A DNA stretch of 64,000 bases, taken from the NCBI RefSeq assembly GCF_904063065.1, contig NZ_CAJFCL010000005.1, forward strand, positions 186,001-250,000, in the 5' to 3' direction. Under the pieces are notes generated by a model. It saw nothing but the letters and a program-made list of their open reading frames with translations, had not been told where the DNA came from and ran no database searches. Source of the stretch: Pseudomonas paraversuta. GTDB taxonomy: Bacteria; Pseudomonadota; Gammaproteobacteria; Pseudomonadales; Pseudomonadaceae. This document shows, one piece after another, positions 26,219 through 34,819 of this stretch. The translations under genes were made by a program, and so were the position numbers. Positions within the stretch are counted from its first letter, which is position 1, and each line of letters starts with the position of its first letter.

Positions 26219-27154
26219 TTAGCGCTGGGGTATTATTCCTTTTTGTTTAAATGCTTCCATATCGCTGATGAATTCGATTTCCAATATTCTGCATATTCGC
26301 CCGGTACTAGGGTAATGGACTGCAATTGCCTCTTGAGTCAAGTTGTTGTACGTCTGTCTTGGCATGTAGACTGCCTGCGTTTGTGCAGTGGTCGCGAACT
26401 GTTCAACTCGTTTGGCGCTAAATTCGGATGCGTCATTAAAAAAACCTACTCCTACTTTTGGAGTTTTCATATCCGTAAGCCCCCTAAGTAAACGCTCCCG
26501 AGCTGCATAACTTTTTGCTTCGATATAAAGAATTACACTCCCGCTTTTACCGGGGCCTGTATGATAGATCTGAATATCACCTTTCGATCCCGTACCGGTT
26601 TCGCAAAAACTTCTAGGGTTAGAGGGTTTTGAAGTGTCGGAAAGTCCAGAGTTTCTGAGGGCATGAACTATTAATGATTGATTAAGTGTTCCTGCAATAG
26701 ATACGAGGGCATTGTCGATTTTAGTGAGGTATTCTTGGTATGGCTTAAGTAGTTTGTTGTTGAGTGTTGTAAATGAAGTTTTAATTTTACCTGTTTTGTA
26801 GTTGTAGTCACTACCTAAGCACTTTTCACTGAAGTCTTTGAGGAAAGAGGAGGTTAGATTGTCAATAATCTCCTTCGCTATTAAGTTGGCCTTCATCAAG
26901 TCAGACCCTTTAATAGGTATTCCAAGTTTGGTTTCTGTGATATGTATGATTGTATTGGTGTCTGGATAGATTCCCGCAACTCTGCCGATGAGATTGTGAT
27001 TTTGAGCCATTGCTTCTTTTATCTTTTTTTTAGTCGTTGCTGGCGTTCGGGATGGAAATAAATTATATATTGTTTCTTGATCAATTAGCCCGTGTGCAGA
27101 GTGGCAGTTAATCGATGTTGTTATGATTTTTATATAATCTGCTTTGGGGTTCAT
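26219..27154 (-). CDS. Putative PD-(D/E)XK nuclease next to the EcoRII-like gene
   Basis: A 311-residue protein. The C-terminal half contains GSKGDIQIYH followed 14 residues later by VILYIEAKSYAAR, which fits a PD-(D/E)XK active site (D, then E-A-K). The N-terminal half (1-150) is helical and lysine-rich (TPATTKKKIKEAM). The gene starts 21 bp after the stop of the EcoRII-like gene, in the same direction, so it is probably the last gene of the restriction-modification transcript. It is noticeably more AT-rich than that gene. It could be a second restriction enzyme or an accessory nuclease; I cannot name its specificity. Confidence 0.6.
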   Translation of the reverse strand: MNPKADYIKIITTSINCHSAHGLIDQETIYNLFPSRTPATTKKKIKEAMAQNHNLIGRVAGIYPDTNTIIHITETKLGIPIKGSDLMKANLIAKEIIDNLTSSFLKDFSEKCLGSDYNYKTGKIKTSFTTLNNKLLKPYQEYLTKIDNALVSIAGTLNQSLIVHALRNSGLSDTSKPSNPRSFCETGTGSKGDIQIYHTGPGKSGSVILYIEAKSYAARERLLRGLTDMKTPKVGVGFFNDASEFSAKRVEQFATTAQTQAVYMPRQTYNNLTQEAIAVHYPSTGRICRILEIEFISDMEAFKQKGIIPQR

Positions 27155-27175
27155 TGGGGATTTAAGTTCTTTCTG

Positions 27176-28444
27176 TTAAAGGGGTTTATGGTCGTTGCTT
27201 TGTGTTTTTTTTGCGTATTCTATAAAGTTGTGCAGGGTGAACAACCATTCTGATTGCGTTTCTGTATAGGTTGAGTGAATGGCCGACGGGACTACTAACT
27301 GTAAATTTTGAAATTGCATTTCTGTGGTTTGGTGTTCACTGATAGCAGCCTCTAAAGTTACAAGATGCTTTGTAGGTATTTTGTTTGCTTCGCTGAGGAC
27401 TTGCCTCCACCGGTCTTTACAAGTGGTTTTAGCACCTAGCATAAGTAAGTGTTTTACAGGGGATTCTGGATTTCGGTATGATTCAAAATCTGGGAATATG
27501 AAATCCGGTTTGGAATTGTTTTCTGTAGTGAGTCCCTTGCCGCCACCTTGTTCAAAACGCAAACCATGTATTGTGAATATCTCCTTGAGATAGATTTCAA
27601 AAGCATGGCCCACACGAGACTTTCTGCGATTTTGTACGCTCAGCGAAAAGCTGATAAAACCGTCAACATCAGCACCATCATGTCCAAAGCCCTGGCGGAG
27701 CCTGTCCTGAACCAGGTGGCGCTCGTAAATCCTGAACAGTTTTTCCTCGTGATCCATCCAGTTAAGGATGGCCTGATCCGGATCTGCACGTGGGTCTACT
27801 TTTTGCTCAATGGATTCACGGGCAAATTTAGAGAATAAGGTCGTCGTCGGGAATTTTTCGCCTCCAAACAGTTCTATAAGGCGTTCAAGCCACGCACCGT
27901 CACCTGTCTCTGAATGACCCGTCTCGATACCGAGGTCTTCGAGCATCAGCCTCAGCGGGAGAAACAAGCGTAGAGTCTCAACGCTGCCTGCTTTAAATCG
28001 CTCGTCGACATTGTCCAGTGCAAAGAGAACACGGAGCTGTCGTTCTATGGTACTTCCGGCTGGTGTGAAAACCATCAGCAGCGAATCGTCGCGCAATTTA
28101 GCGACTAGAAGAAAGTCGCCTTCGGCAAGCAATTCAGTGACGGCATTTGTATTGTAATAGAGCCTGTATTCAGGACTGCGTTGAGGCTGCTTTCGACGAC
28201 AGTCATACCACGTAACTTCAGCCTCTACGGTCTCTGGCGCAACTGATTCGTCAGTAATGTAAATTTGCTTTGTTTTGAACCGGTACTCCTGATCTTTAGA
28301 CGGAGTACCCAAATACTGTTTAAATCCGGCTGCAGGGAGTCCGCCAATCTCATGCTGATTAGATCGTTCAGAATCAGCGTCTACGGCGCTCAAATATTTT
28401 GCCCCTACACCTTCGAAGTAGTCACTGATACGGTCTGAGAACAT
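27176..28444 (-). CDS. EcoRII-like type IIE restriction endonuclease
   Basis: A 422-residue protein resembling EcoRII along its length. The N-terminal half is the effector DNA-binding domain (EGVGAKYLSAVDADSERSN, GGLPAAGFKQYLGTP). The C-terminal catalytic domain begins near NRRKSRVGHAFEIYL and carries NSKPDFIFPDFESYR, MLGAKTTCKDRWRQVL and KHLVTLEAAISEHQ. These match EcoRII's KPDFLFP, KTTCKDRWRQIL and following segments, including the catalytic D and K residues. EcoRII cuts before CCWGG, so the same target is likely, protected by the adjacent Dcm methyltransferase. The start overlaps vsr by 40 bp. All key residues are present and the enzyme should be active. Confidence 0.9.
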   Translation of the reverse strand: MFSDRISDYFEGVGAKYLSAVDADSERSNQHEIGGLPAAGFKQYLGTPSKDQEYRFKTKQIYITDESVAPETVEAEVTWYDCRRKQPQRSPEYRLYYNTNAVTELLAEGDFLLVAKLRDDSLLMVFTPAGSTIERQLRVLFALDNVDERFKAGSVETLRLFLPLRLMLEDLGIETGHSETGDGAWLERLIELFGGEKFPTTTLFSKFARESIEQKVDPRADPDQAILNWMDHEEKLFRIYERHLVQDRLRQGFGHDGADVDGFISFSLSVQNRRKSRVGHAFEIYLKEIFTIHGLRFEQGGGKGLTTENNSKPDFIFPDFESYRNPESPVKHLLMLGAKTTCKDRWRQVLSEANKIPTKHLVTLEAAISEHQTTEMQFQNLQLVVPSAIHSTYTETQSEWLFTLHNFIEYAKKTQSNDHKPL

Positions 28445-28908
28445 GCTGAATCCAAATGGGTTTCGTCTATCTGGGCTAACTCTGAACCTTTTAGCAGCCA
28501 GTAAACAATTTGGTCAATCAACAATGGCGTTCTTTGTTTTTTCATGGACCGTACAGCGCATTCCCAAATGGTTAGCACCCGCCAGTTGAGAGTCCTTAAA
28601 GCAGCAATCTGCTGTTCATCTCGAACCTGGTTCTTGCCGATCTTTTCCAACCAGAAATCCTGGCAGGTTTGGGGTACTTTGAAATAGCGGCAACGGTGGC
28701 CGTGCCAAAAGCAGCCGTGAATGAAGACTGCAGCTTTATACTTTGGCAGCACCAGATCTGGCGTTCCCGGGAGATTTTTAGCGTGCACACGAAAACGAAA
28801 GCCTCTTGCATGCAGGGCTTTGCGGATCAAGAGTTCGGGTGAGGTGTTTTTGCTCCGTATGTTAGACATCATCCGGGAGCGGGTTTTTACATCGACAACA
28901 TCAATCAC
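28405..28908 (-). CDS. vsr: Very short patch repair (Vsr) endonuclease
   Basis: A 167-residue mismatch nickase that corrects T:G mismatches made by deamination of 5-methylcytosine at Dcm sites. Family motifs DVKTRSRMMSNIRSKNTSPE, PGTPDLVLPKYKAAVFIHGC and FWHGHRCRYFKVP are complete, including the catalytic aspartate (D in GTPD) and zinc-type cysteine/histidine residues. It lies between dcm and the EcoRII-like gene, all leftward, the classical Dcm-Vsr pairing. The last 25 residues are extra compared with E. coli Vsr. Confidence 0.95.
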   Translation of the reverse strand: MIDVVDVKTRSRMMSNIRSKNTSPELLIRKALHARGFRFRVHAKNLPGTPDLVLPKYKAAVFIHGCFWHGHRCRYFKVPQTCQDFWLEKIGKNQVRDEQQIAALRTLNWRVLTIWECAVRSMKKQRTPLLIDQIVYWLLKGSELAQIDETHLDSACSQTVSVTTSKV

Positions 28909-28970
28909 GGCGTCCTCCGCATCGGGGCTCTGATGGCCCCGACGCTGGCGTGGAGAACGTCGGGGGGCGC

Positions 28971-30374
28971 TTACTGTTTAGGGGTTGCGGTTATGGCTTT
29001 CGCCGCCAAAATCCGGTCCTTCATCAGTCGCGCTACTGCTTCGAATACAGGAACTGCAACTGAGTTACCGAACTGACGATACGCTTGCGTGTCCGAAACC
29101 GGAATCACGAATTTGCTTTCGCCCGGCTTATCAAAGCCCATCAAGCGGGAGCATTCGTGAGGCGTAAGTCTGCGGGGGCGATTCAGCTGATTGAGCTCGC
29201 TATTGAAATCAAGCTTCTCTGAGAAGCCGCGGTCAACCAAAATCTCTGAACCGTCTTTGTGGTATCTGGCCGAAAGGGTGCGGGCGACATCGTTAGGCCC
29301 TGTCAAACCAAACCCGAAGCCGTTGCCTTTCTGACGGTGTTTCTCGGCATATCTGTAAAGGTAATCCCAAAGCTTCGGCGTGAGGATGTACTTGCTGTCC
29401 ACTTCCTCCTTCGGCTCCAGAATGTCGCCAAAGGTTGGCCGCTGTTTGGGTATCAGCTTGTCGATATCACGCAATGTGAAGCCGTCATGGATACCCAGGT
29501 CGCGGCGGAAGCCTACCAGTACGATACGTTCCCGATGCTGCGGCACGAAGTTCTTGGCGTCGATCACCTTTGGATCTGAACCCTTTGGCGCGTTGACGTC
29601 TGCGACTTCATAACCGAGCTCATCCAGTGCTTCGCAAATGATGCGGAAAGTATTGCCCTTGTCGTGGCTTTTCAGGTTCTTGACGTTCTCCAGCAGGAAG
29701 GCTGCCGGGCGCTTGGCTTTGATGATCCTGGCGACGTCAAAAAACAGGGTGCCCTGAGTTTCGCACTCGAATCCATGCTTGCGGCCCAAAGAGTTTTTCT
29801 TGGAAACACCTGCCAAGGAGAACGGTTGGCACGGGAAGCCGGCTAACAGGACGTCATGATCAGGAATTTCACGATCGATATTCTGGTAGGCCTGTTCTTC
29901 GCTAACTTCGAGCTTGTCGGACAATGTAACTGTGCGGATGTCCTGATTGAAGCGGTGACGCTCCGGGTCGCAGTAGTGGTTTGCCTTGTAGGTGCGGACG
30001 GCGAAGGGGTTCCACTCGGATGTGAATACGCACTCACCTCCGATGGCTTCAAACCCCTTCCGGATACCACCGATTCCTGCAAACAGGTCGATAAAGGTGA
30101 AAGAGGTCTTTTTTGTAGGCTTGGGTGGAAGCAGGGACTTCAGATGCATGTGCTCTGCGTAGGTAAGACGAGGGGTTGCCTTGCCTTTAACCCAGCGGTT
30201 TACCGTCTCCCGGCAGTGAAGGGAGCCTACCTCATTAAGCTTCGAGGCAAGCTGCCCCTGGTCGTAGATCTCGAGTAGCTTGTTTATCAGCTCGAGATCT
30301 TCTGCGAGGTACGTTTGAGTGATCGGAAGTCCCAGTTGGGCAGACTCAGGAGCTGCGCTATCAAAATGGTTCAT
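28971..30374 (-). CDS. dcm: DNA (cytosine-5) methyltransferase, Dcm/M.EcoRII type
   Basis: A 467-residue C5-cytosine methyltransferase. The motifs are in order: [15 protein letters not shown] (SAM, about 93-107), [11 protein letters not shown] with the catalytic cysteine, [29 protein letters not shown] and [13 protein letters not shown]. The N-terminal 80 residues contain a helix-turn-helix ([24 protein letters not shown] region), as in M.EcoRII, which represses its own gene. The partner genes predict CCWGG methylation. An inverted repeat lies 29 bp upstream of the start and may be its operator. It is the first gene of the leftward restriction-modification transcript. Confidence 0.95.
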   Translation of the reverse strand: MNHFDSAAPESAQLGLPITQTYLAEDLELINKLLEIYDQGQLASKLNEVGSLHCRETVNRWVKGKATPRLTYAEHMHLKSLLPPKPTKKTSFTFIDLFAGIGGIRKGFEAIGGECVFTSEWNPFAVRTYKANHYCDPERHRFNQDIRTVTLSDKLEVSEEQAYQNIDREIPDHDVLLAGFPCQPFSLAGVSKKNSLGRKHGFECETQGTLFFDVARIIKAKRPAAFLLENVKNLKSHDKGNTFRIICEALDELGYEVADVNAPKGSDPKVIDAKNFVPQHRERIVLVGFRRDLGIHDGFTLRDIDKLIPKQRPTFGDILEPKEEVDSKYILTPKLWDYLYRYAEKHRQKGNGFGFGLTGPNDVARTLSARYHKDGSEILVDRGFSEKLDFNSELNQLNRPRRLTPHECSRLMGFDKPGESKFVIPVSDTQAYRQFGNSVAVPVFEAVARLMKDRILAAKAITATPKQ

Positions 30375-31176
30375 GAGTCCTGTTTTCCTCTGGGTAAAAT
30401 CTGTGACGTAATGTCACCATTCTAGCCCTGTAGCTTGTGATGTAAAATAATATCTTCCCTTCATGACCAAATCAGTCACTGCAGCGGGCAATACATGACC
30501 AAGATGTAGGGTGTGATAGCGTGCTGTATATCCAACCAGTGCGCAAGAGAAGGCGTTCACTTTTTTGGAGCGCATTTTCAAACGGTTGCTTCAGCTGTTC
30601 GATGACCGTGGCCGGGTCCAGTGTGTTCGCGAGACTATGTGCGGGATTGATCAGAGCCTCCTCGAGTGGGAGGGCTGCTGTAACACCCTGCGTGCCGATA
30701 CGAGAAAGCTAGGTATCACCTGGCTTTCTAAAACAGCCTTCATCTGGCTGTGCAGGAGTGGCCTTATGCTCGCTGGATTTGGTGGGCCCTTACCCAGTTA
30801 TAGCGACACATCAAATAATGGTTCACGCTCTGTTGAGCCGAAGTGAAGCCCACCGAGTGTATCCAGCCGGCGGGAGAACACTGGTGCGGTAACTCACCCT
30901 CCGGCAAGGTGTCGCGATTTCTTGTATCGAACCAGCAGTCGAAGAGCGAACATTCAGGTCGGCCAAGATACCTAACGGTGTGAGATAGTCGGATTGCCGG
31001 GGCAAAGGCTGTCTACGATCAGCCTGCTGCGAGTCAATCTGCTTTAGATACCCAAGCCCTAATCTGATGCAACAGAGAGTCTCTTGGGTGCTGTCAGCTC
31101 CTTGAGAGTCTGATTGCGCCGCCCGCAAGCGCATTGTACATTCCGATAATGTCGAACGTAATATCATGGAGCCATC
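30375..31176. other. 802 bp divergent gap between dcm and the Z1 operon
   Basis: This region should hold both promoters. Short open frames on both strands (for example 30565-30846 plus and 30823-31221 minus) have no ribosome binding site or family resemblance, and I do not call them genes. CTG-TATATCCAAC-CAG at 30524-30539 fits the CTG-N10-CAG outline of a LexA box, though the right half is poor. Confidence 0.45.
30403..30417. promoter_or_regulatory. Inverted repeat upstream of dcm, possible operator
   Basis: GTGAC-GTAAT-GTCAC is a perfect 5+5 bp inverted repeat with a 5 bp spacer, 29 bp upstream of the dcm start codon. The N-terminal HTH of the methyltransferase is the obvious candidate to bind it. 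Confidence 0.45.
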
Positions 31177-33810
31177 ATGCCGGGACCGCAAGTTGACAAA
31201 TTGTATGAGCGAATTTCTCAAGCGATGTCTAGATTTTCAAGCTTGGACGCAGCTGTGGAGTCCGTACGCGAGGAGCTGGACACCTTAAGTCCAGGTCTGG
31301 CGAAGAGTCTTCAAGCCGAAATTGAGGAGGCGAAGAGGTTGGTAGCCCTTCAGTTCGAGCAAGTCGAGATCCTTCATCGATACTCCGTAATTCGAAAACG
31401 TCCGCAATGGTACTTCGGGTCAAAGCCTTCAGATCTCCACTGGCCGGCAGTACGCGGCTATCTCCTCAATGGCGTGGGTTGGCACAAGGATGACGTTGAA
31501 CTCATAAATGAAGCATCCAATGAAGTTGTCTCTCTGCTGGAGAGTCCCAAGCAGCATCAGTTCTCTTGTCGTGGCCTAGTTCTGGGTTACGTGCAGTCTG
31601 GAAAAACCGCGAACATGACAGCTACGATAGCGAAAGCTCTTGATGCTGGCTACAACACAGTGATTGTGCTCGCGGGGCTGACCAACACGCTCAGATATCA
31701 GACGCAGTTGAGGTTTTTCGATGATCTGGTTTCCCGCAATCTTCTCAACTGGCAGGTTCTGACGCCGAACAAGCTTGATGGGGATTTTCGAGCTCCGCCA
31801 CAGGGTGGTTTTCTGTCCCATACCGACAAGGCGCAATTGGCGGTAATCAAAAAGAACGTATCACCACTTGGTGAGCTGAAACTTGCAATAGAGCGGACAA
31901 TGCCCGCCGTACTCAAGAAACTTCGGGTTCTGGTGATTGATGACGAGTGTGACCAGGCCAGCGTTAACGCGGCCCGGAATGAAATGGATACGACAGTCAT
32001 CAACGAGCGAATTCGGGAAATCTTGTCCCTGCTTCCTGCTGTTACGTATGTGGGTTATACCGCAACTCCGTTCGCGAATGTTCTCATAGATCCATATAAG
32101 CAAGAGGGCCAACAGCTAGACGATCTTTACCCCCGCGACTTCATCACCGCACTGCCTCTTCCTGCACCATACTTTGGTACTGAGAGACTTTTTGGCAAGC
32201 CGCCGGTAGATCCTGCGAATGTGCTTCCCGAGGAAGAGGGTCTCGATATGATCCGGGAGGTACCCGCAAATGAAGTGGCGTTGCTTCAACCGCGTAGCAT
32301 GCGCGAGAGAGACAGTTTTCAGCCCTCGATGACCGATAGTCTCAAAAAAGCCATTCTGTACTTTCTAGCCTGTTGCGCAGCTCGGCATTCCAGAGGGCAC
32401 TCGAAAAAGCATATGACGATGCTTATTCACACTTCTGCCTATGTAATATCTCACGAGCGGGTATCAGCCTTGGTTGAGGGGTGGGTGGATGTACACCGCA
32501 AGGGCCTCGTTGACAGAGGCAGCCCGATCGGACAATTAGTCGAAGCACTCTGGGTCGAGGAGCAAGGCCGGCTTCCTGCCGATATAACCAATGCCAATCC
32601 TGTCGGAATCGAGCAAATTTTCGACTATATGCCTGCTGTGCTCAGAGCTCTGGAGTTTCCAATAGAGAACGGTGGTAGCGAGGACAGGATTGATTACACC
32701 AAAGGCCCAAAAACGTACATTGTTGTGGGCGGATCAATCCTTGCCCGGGGCCTTACTCTTGAGGGCTTGACCGTTAGCTTTTTTCTCCGTACTGCGGACC
32801 AATACGACACGCTTTTACAAATGGGGCGCTGGTTCGGTTTCAGGCCTGGTTACGAAGATCTCCCACGGATTTGGATGCCAGAGCCTCTGAAACTCAGGTT
32901 TCGCGAACTGGCTTCTATCGAGCAAGAGATCCGCGATGACATTAAGCAGTACAGACTCTGCGAGTTGACGCCGATGCAGATAGCTGTACGCATTCGTTCT
33001 ATTCCTGGTATGGCCATCACTGCAGCCAACAAGATGCGGGCCGCTCGCCGGTGCGCTGTAAGCTACTGGGGAACTCATCGGCAAACCTTCCGCTTCGAAC
33101 ATCAGAATATTGCTCAACTTCGCAATAATTGGGGCGCAGCTGCTGAGCTTATCAGCCGCGCAGACGCGCTTCAGCTTCGAGATGAGGACGCTGCGGCGGT
33201 TAACAGAAAAGTATGGCGTGAAGTGCCGAAATCGTCGATTCAGCGTTTTCTGGAGACGTATGAGCCGCATGCGACACATGCTGATCTGAACCGCCAGATG
33301 CTGTTGCCCTTCATTGCTGGCCCAGACCCAAGGTTGTCAAGCTGGAACCTGGTCATCGTTGAGCCCAAGGCAGGGGACGAGTCGATTGAGGCGCTTGGCA
33401 GTGCAGGAAAAGTTGGCATAGTCAAACGTTCCAGGCTTGACGCCACCGGTGATGCTGACATCAAAGCCTTAATGTCAAAGCAGGATATTCTTTTTGACTG
33501 TTTGGACATCCCCCCGGGCGACGGAGGCTGGGATCAACTGAAGCAGCTCCGAAGTGACGCGCTCGGCGCGGTGCCTCTCTTGCTGCTCTACGTTATCGAC
33601 AAGGATTCATCGCCTGCGAATACAGGTTCAACTCTGCGCAAAGCTTTGAATGCTGATCACGATGTGCTGGCGTACGGAATAGTTTTTCCAGGCTTGGTTA
33701 CTGAAAGTGGCAGCTACGTATCTGTCGAATTGAATTCTCTTTCTGCAGAGGATATCGAGAACATCTCGATGGAAGAGACTTCCCAAGTCGAAGCTGCAGG
33801 TGTCAGGTGA
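31177..33810 (+). CDS. Z1-domain superfamily II helicase-like protein
   Basis: An 877-residue protein with an N-terminal helical region (1-70) and a superfamily II ATPase core. Walker A is GYVQSGKT (137-144), the DExx box is VIDDECD (253-259) and motif III is GYTATP (293-298). The Z1 domain lies in the second half with GGSILARGLTLEGL (518-531) and the arginine-finger motif QMGRWFGFRPGYED (548-561). Z1 proteins occur in operons with MutL/MORC-like ATPases, restriction-like nucleases and DNA methyltransferases; their action is untested as far as I know. It would move along or remodel DNA or RNA with ATP. It is the first gene of a five-gene rightward operon, divergent from dcm. Confidence 0.9.
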   Translation: MPGPQVDKLYERISQAMSRFSSLDAAVESVREELDTLSPGLAKSLQAEIEEAKRLVALQFEQVEILHRYSVIRKRPQWYFGSKPSDLHWPAVRGYLLNGVGWHKDDVELINEASNEVVSLLESPKQHQFSCRGLVLGYVQSGKTANMTATIAKALDAGYNTVIVLAGLTNTLRYQTQLRFFDDLVSRNLLNWQVLTPNKLDGDFRAPPQGGFLSHTDKAQLAVIKKNVSPLGELKLAIERTMPAVLKKLRVLVIDDECDQASVNAARNEMDTTVINERIREILSLLPAVTYVGYTATPFANVLIDPYKQEGQQLDDLYPRDFITALPLPAPYFGTERLFGKPPVDPANVLPEEEGLDMIREVPANEVALLQPRSMRERDSFQPSMTDSLKKAILYFLACCAARHSRGHSKKHMTMLIHTSAYVISHERVSALVEGWVDVHRKGLVDRGSPIGQLVEALWVEEQGRLPADITNANPVGIEQIFDYMPAVLRALEFPIENGGSEDRIDYTKGPKTYIVVGGSILARGLTLEGLTVSFFLRTADQYDTLLQMGRWFGFRPGYEDLPRIWMPEPLKLRFRELASIEQEIRDDIKQYRLCELTPMQIAVRIRSIPGMAITAANKMRAARRCAVSYWGTHRQTFRFEHQNIAQLRNNWGAAAELISRADALQLRDEDAAAVNRKVWREVPKSSIQRFLETYEPHATHADLNRQMLLPFIAGPDPRLSSWNLVIVEPKAGDESIEALGSAGKVGIVKRSRLDATGDADIKALMSKQDILFDCLDIPPGDGGWDQLKQLRSDALGAVPLLLLYVIDKDSSPANTGSTLRKALNADHDVLAYGIVFPGLVTESGSYVSVELNSLSAEDIENISMEETSQVEAAGVR

Positions 33811-33820
33811 GGGTATTTAA

Positions 33821-34819
33821 ATGACGGCTGAAACCATGTGGAGCGTACTGCGCAGAGGGGGGCATATGGATAGTGATTTTCAGATTTATACAATTCCCGC
33901 TGATGTCCTTACTTCTGCGGGCAAAATACGCCTTGCGCTGGGCCCCAATGATGAGCCTCGAGTTCTTCTTCCTCTGGGCGAGCGCGAAACAATTTCGCTC
34001 TCAGGCACGGCAGATGCTCTTGCGTTATCAGTATCGTGCTTTACACATGAAGGGCGTTCGTTCAGGTTCATCGACCTGCTTTGTCTCTCAAGGAACCTTG
34101 AGGCTGTGTTCGGTGAGGTTGTTGACGAAATACTCGTGAGAGTTTCTGCGGGCACTGATTGCGTTACTGCCGTTGAATCAACTATTGCGGATTTCCGCTC
34201 TCTTCTGATGCCATCGAGTGGTAGCGAGGTGGCGCCCACAGTCGTTGTCGGCCTTGTGGGGGAGTTGTTGTTTCTGAACCGTCTTCTGGACATTTCTGCA
34301 TCAGGGTGGCGTGCCTGGAGCGGCCCATCAGGTGACCGGCACGATTTCCGCAGGGGTGGTACTTCACTTGAAATCAAGTCGACAGTTCGTGCCGGAAACC
34401 CGGCTATCGTCATAAACGGTCTTGAGCAATTGGAAATACCGGACCACGGTAGCCTGCATCTTCTGCGTTTAGTTTTGGAGTCTGTGTCTGGTGGAAATCT
34501 TAATATATCCAGCTTGGCCAATAGCGCGTTAAGAAAGGCTGACGAGCCGGACCGGCTTCAAAAATTACTCGCTGAAATCGGGTGCGAGGACTTCGACAAG
34601 CCACGCTGGAACTGCCAATCCTTCCGCATTCAATCCGAATTCCTTTACGAAGTGAGAGACGGATTTCCCCGACTGACATCATCGATGCTTTTGGCGGGCG
34701 CAGTACACTCGGGTCTATCCGCCGTTAACTATTCGATTGATCTTTCATTCGCTTTGCAGTTCCTGGCGCCCGAGAGCTCTAATAAGAAGATTGAGATGGA
34801 GCTTGCTGGATGTCTGTAA
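33821..34819 (+). CDS. PD-(D/E)XK motif protein (DUF4420)
   Basis: A 332-residue protein of the DUF4420 type, a predicted restriction-like nuclease. The active-site residues are visible as E148 (GLVGELLFLN), D175 (DRHDFRRGG) and E184-I-K186 (TSLEIKST), spaced as in PD-(D/E)XK enzymes. The gene starts 10 bp after the helicase stop and its last codons overlap the ATPase gene by 10 bp, so the three are translated together. It is the likely nuclease of the operon. Confidence 0.85.
   Translation: MTAETMWSVLRRGGHMDSDFQIYTIPADVLTSAGKIRLALGPNDEPRVLLPLGERETISLSGTADALALSVSCFTHEGRSFRFIDLLCLSRNLEAVFGEVVDEILVRVSAGTDCVTAVESTIADFRSLLMPSSGSEVAPTVVVGLVGELLFLNRLLDISASGWRAWSGPSGDRHDFRRGGTSLEIKSTVRAGNPAIVINGLEQLEIPDHGSLHLLRLVLESVSGGNLNISSLANSALRKADEPDRLQKLLAEIGCEDFDKPRWNCQSFRIQSEFLYEVRDGFPRLTSSMLLAGAVHSGLSAVNYSIDLSFALQFLAPESSNKKIEMELAGCL

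Noticed and set aside
30565..31221. Small genes in the dcm/Z1 divergent region
   Set aside because: The open frames on both strands lack ribosome binding sites and recognisable domains; they overlap each other and the Z1 start.
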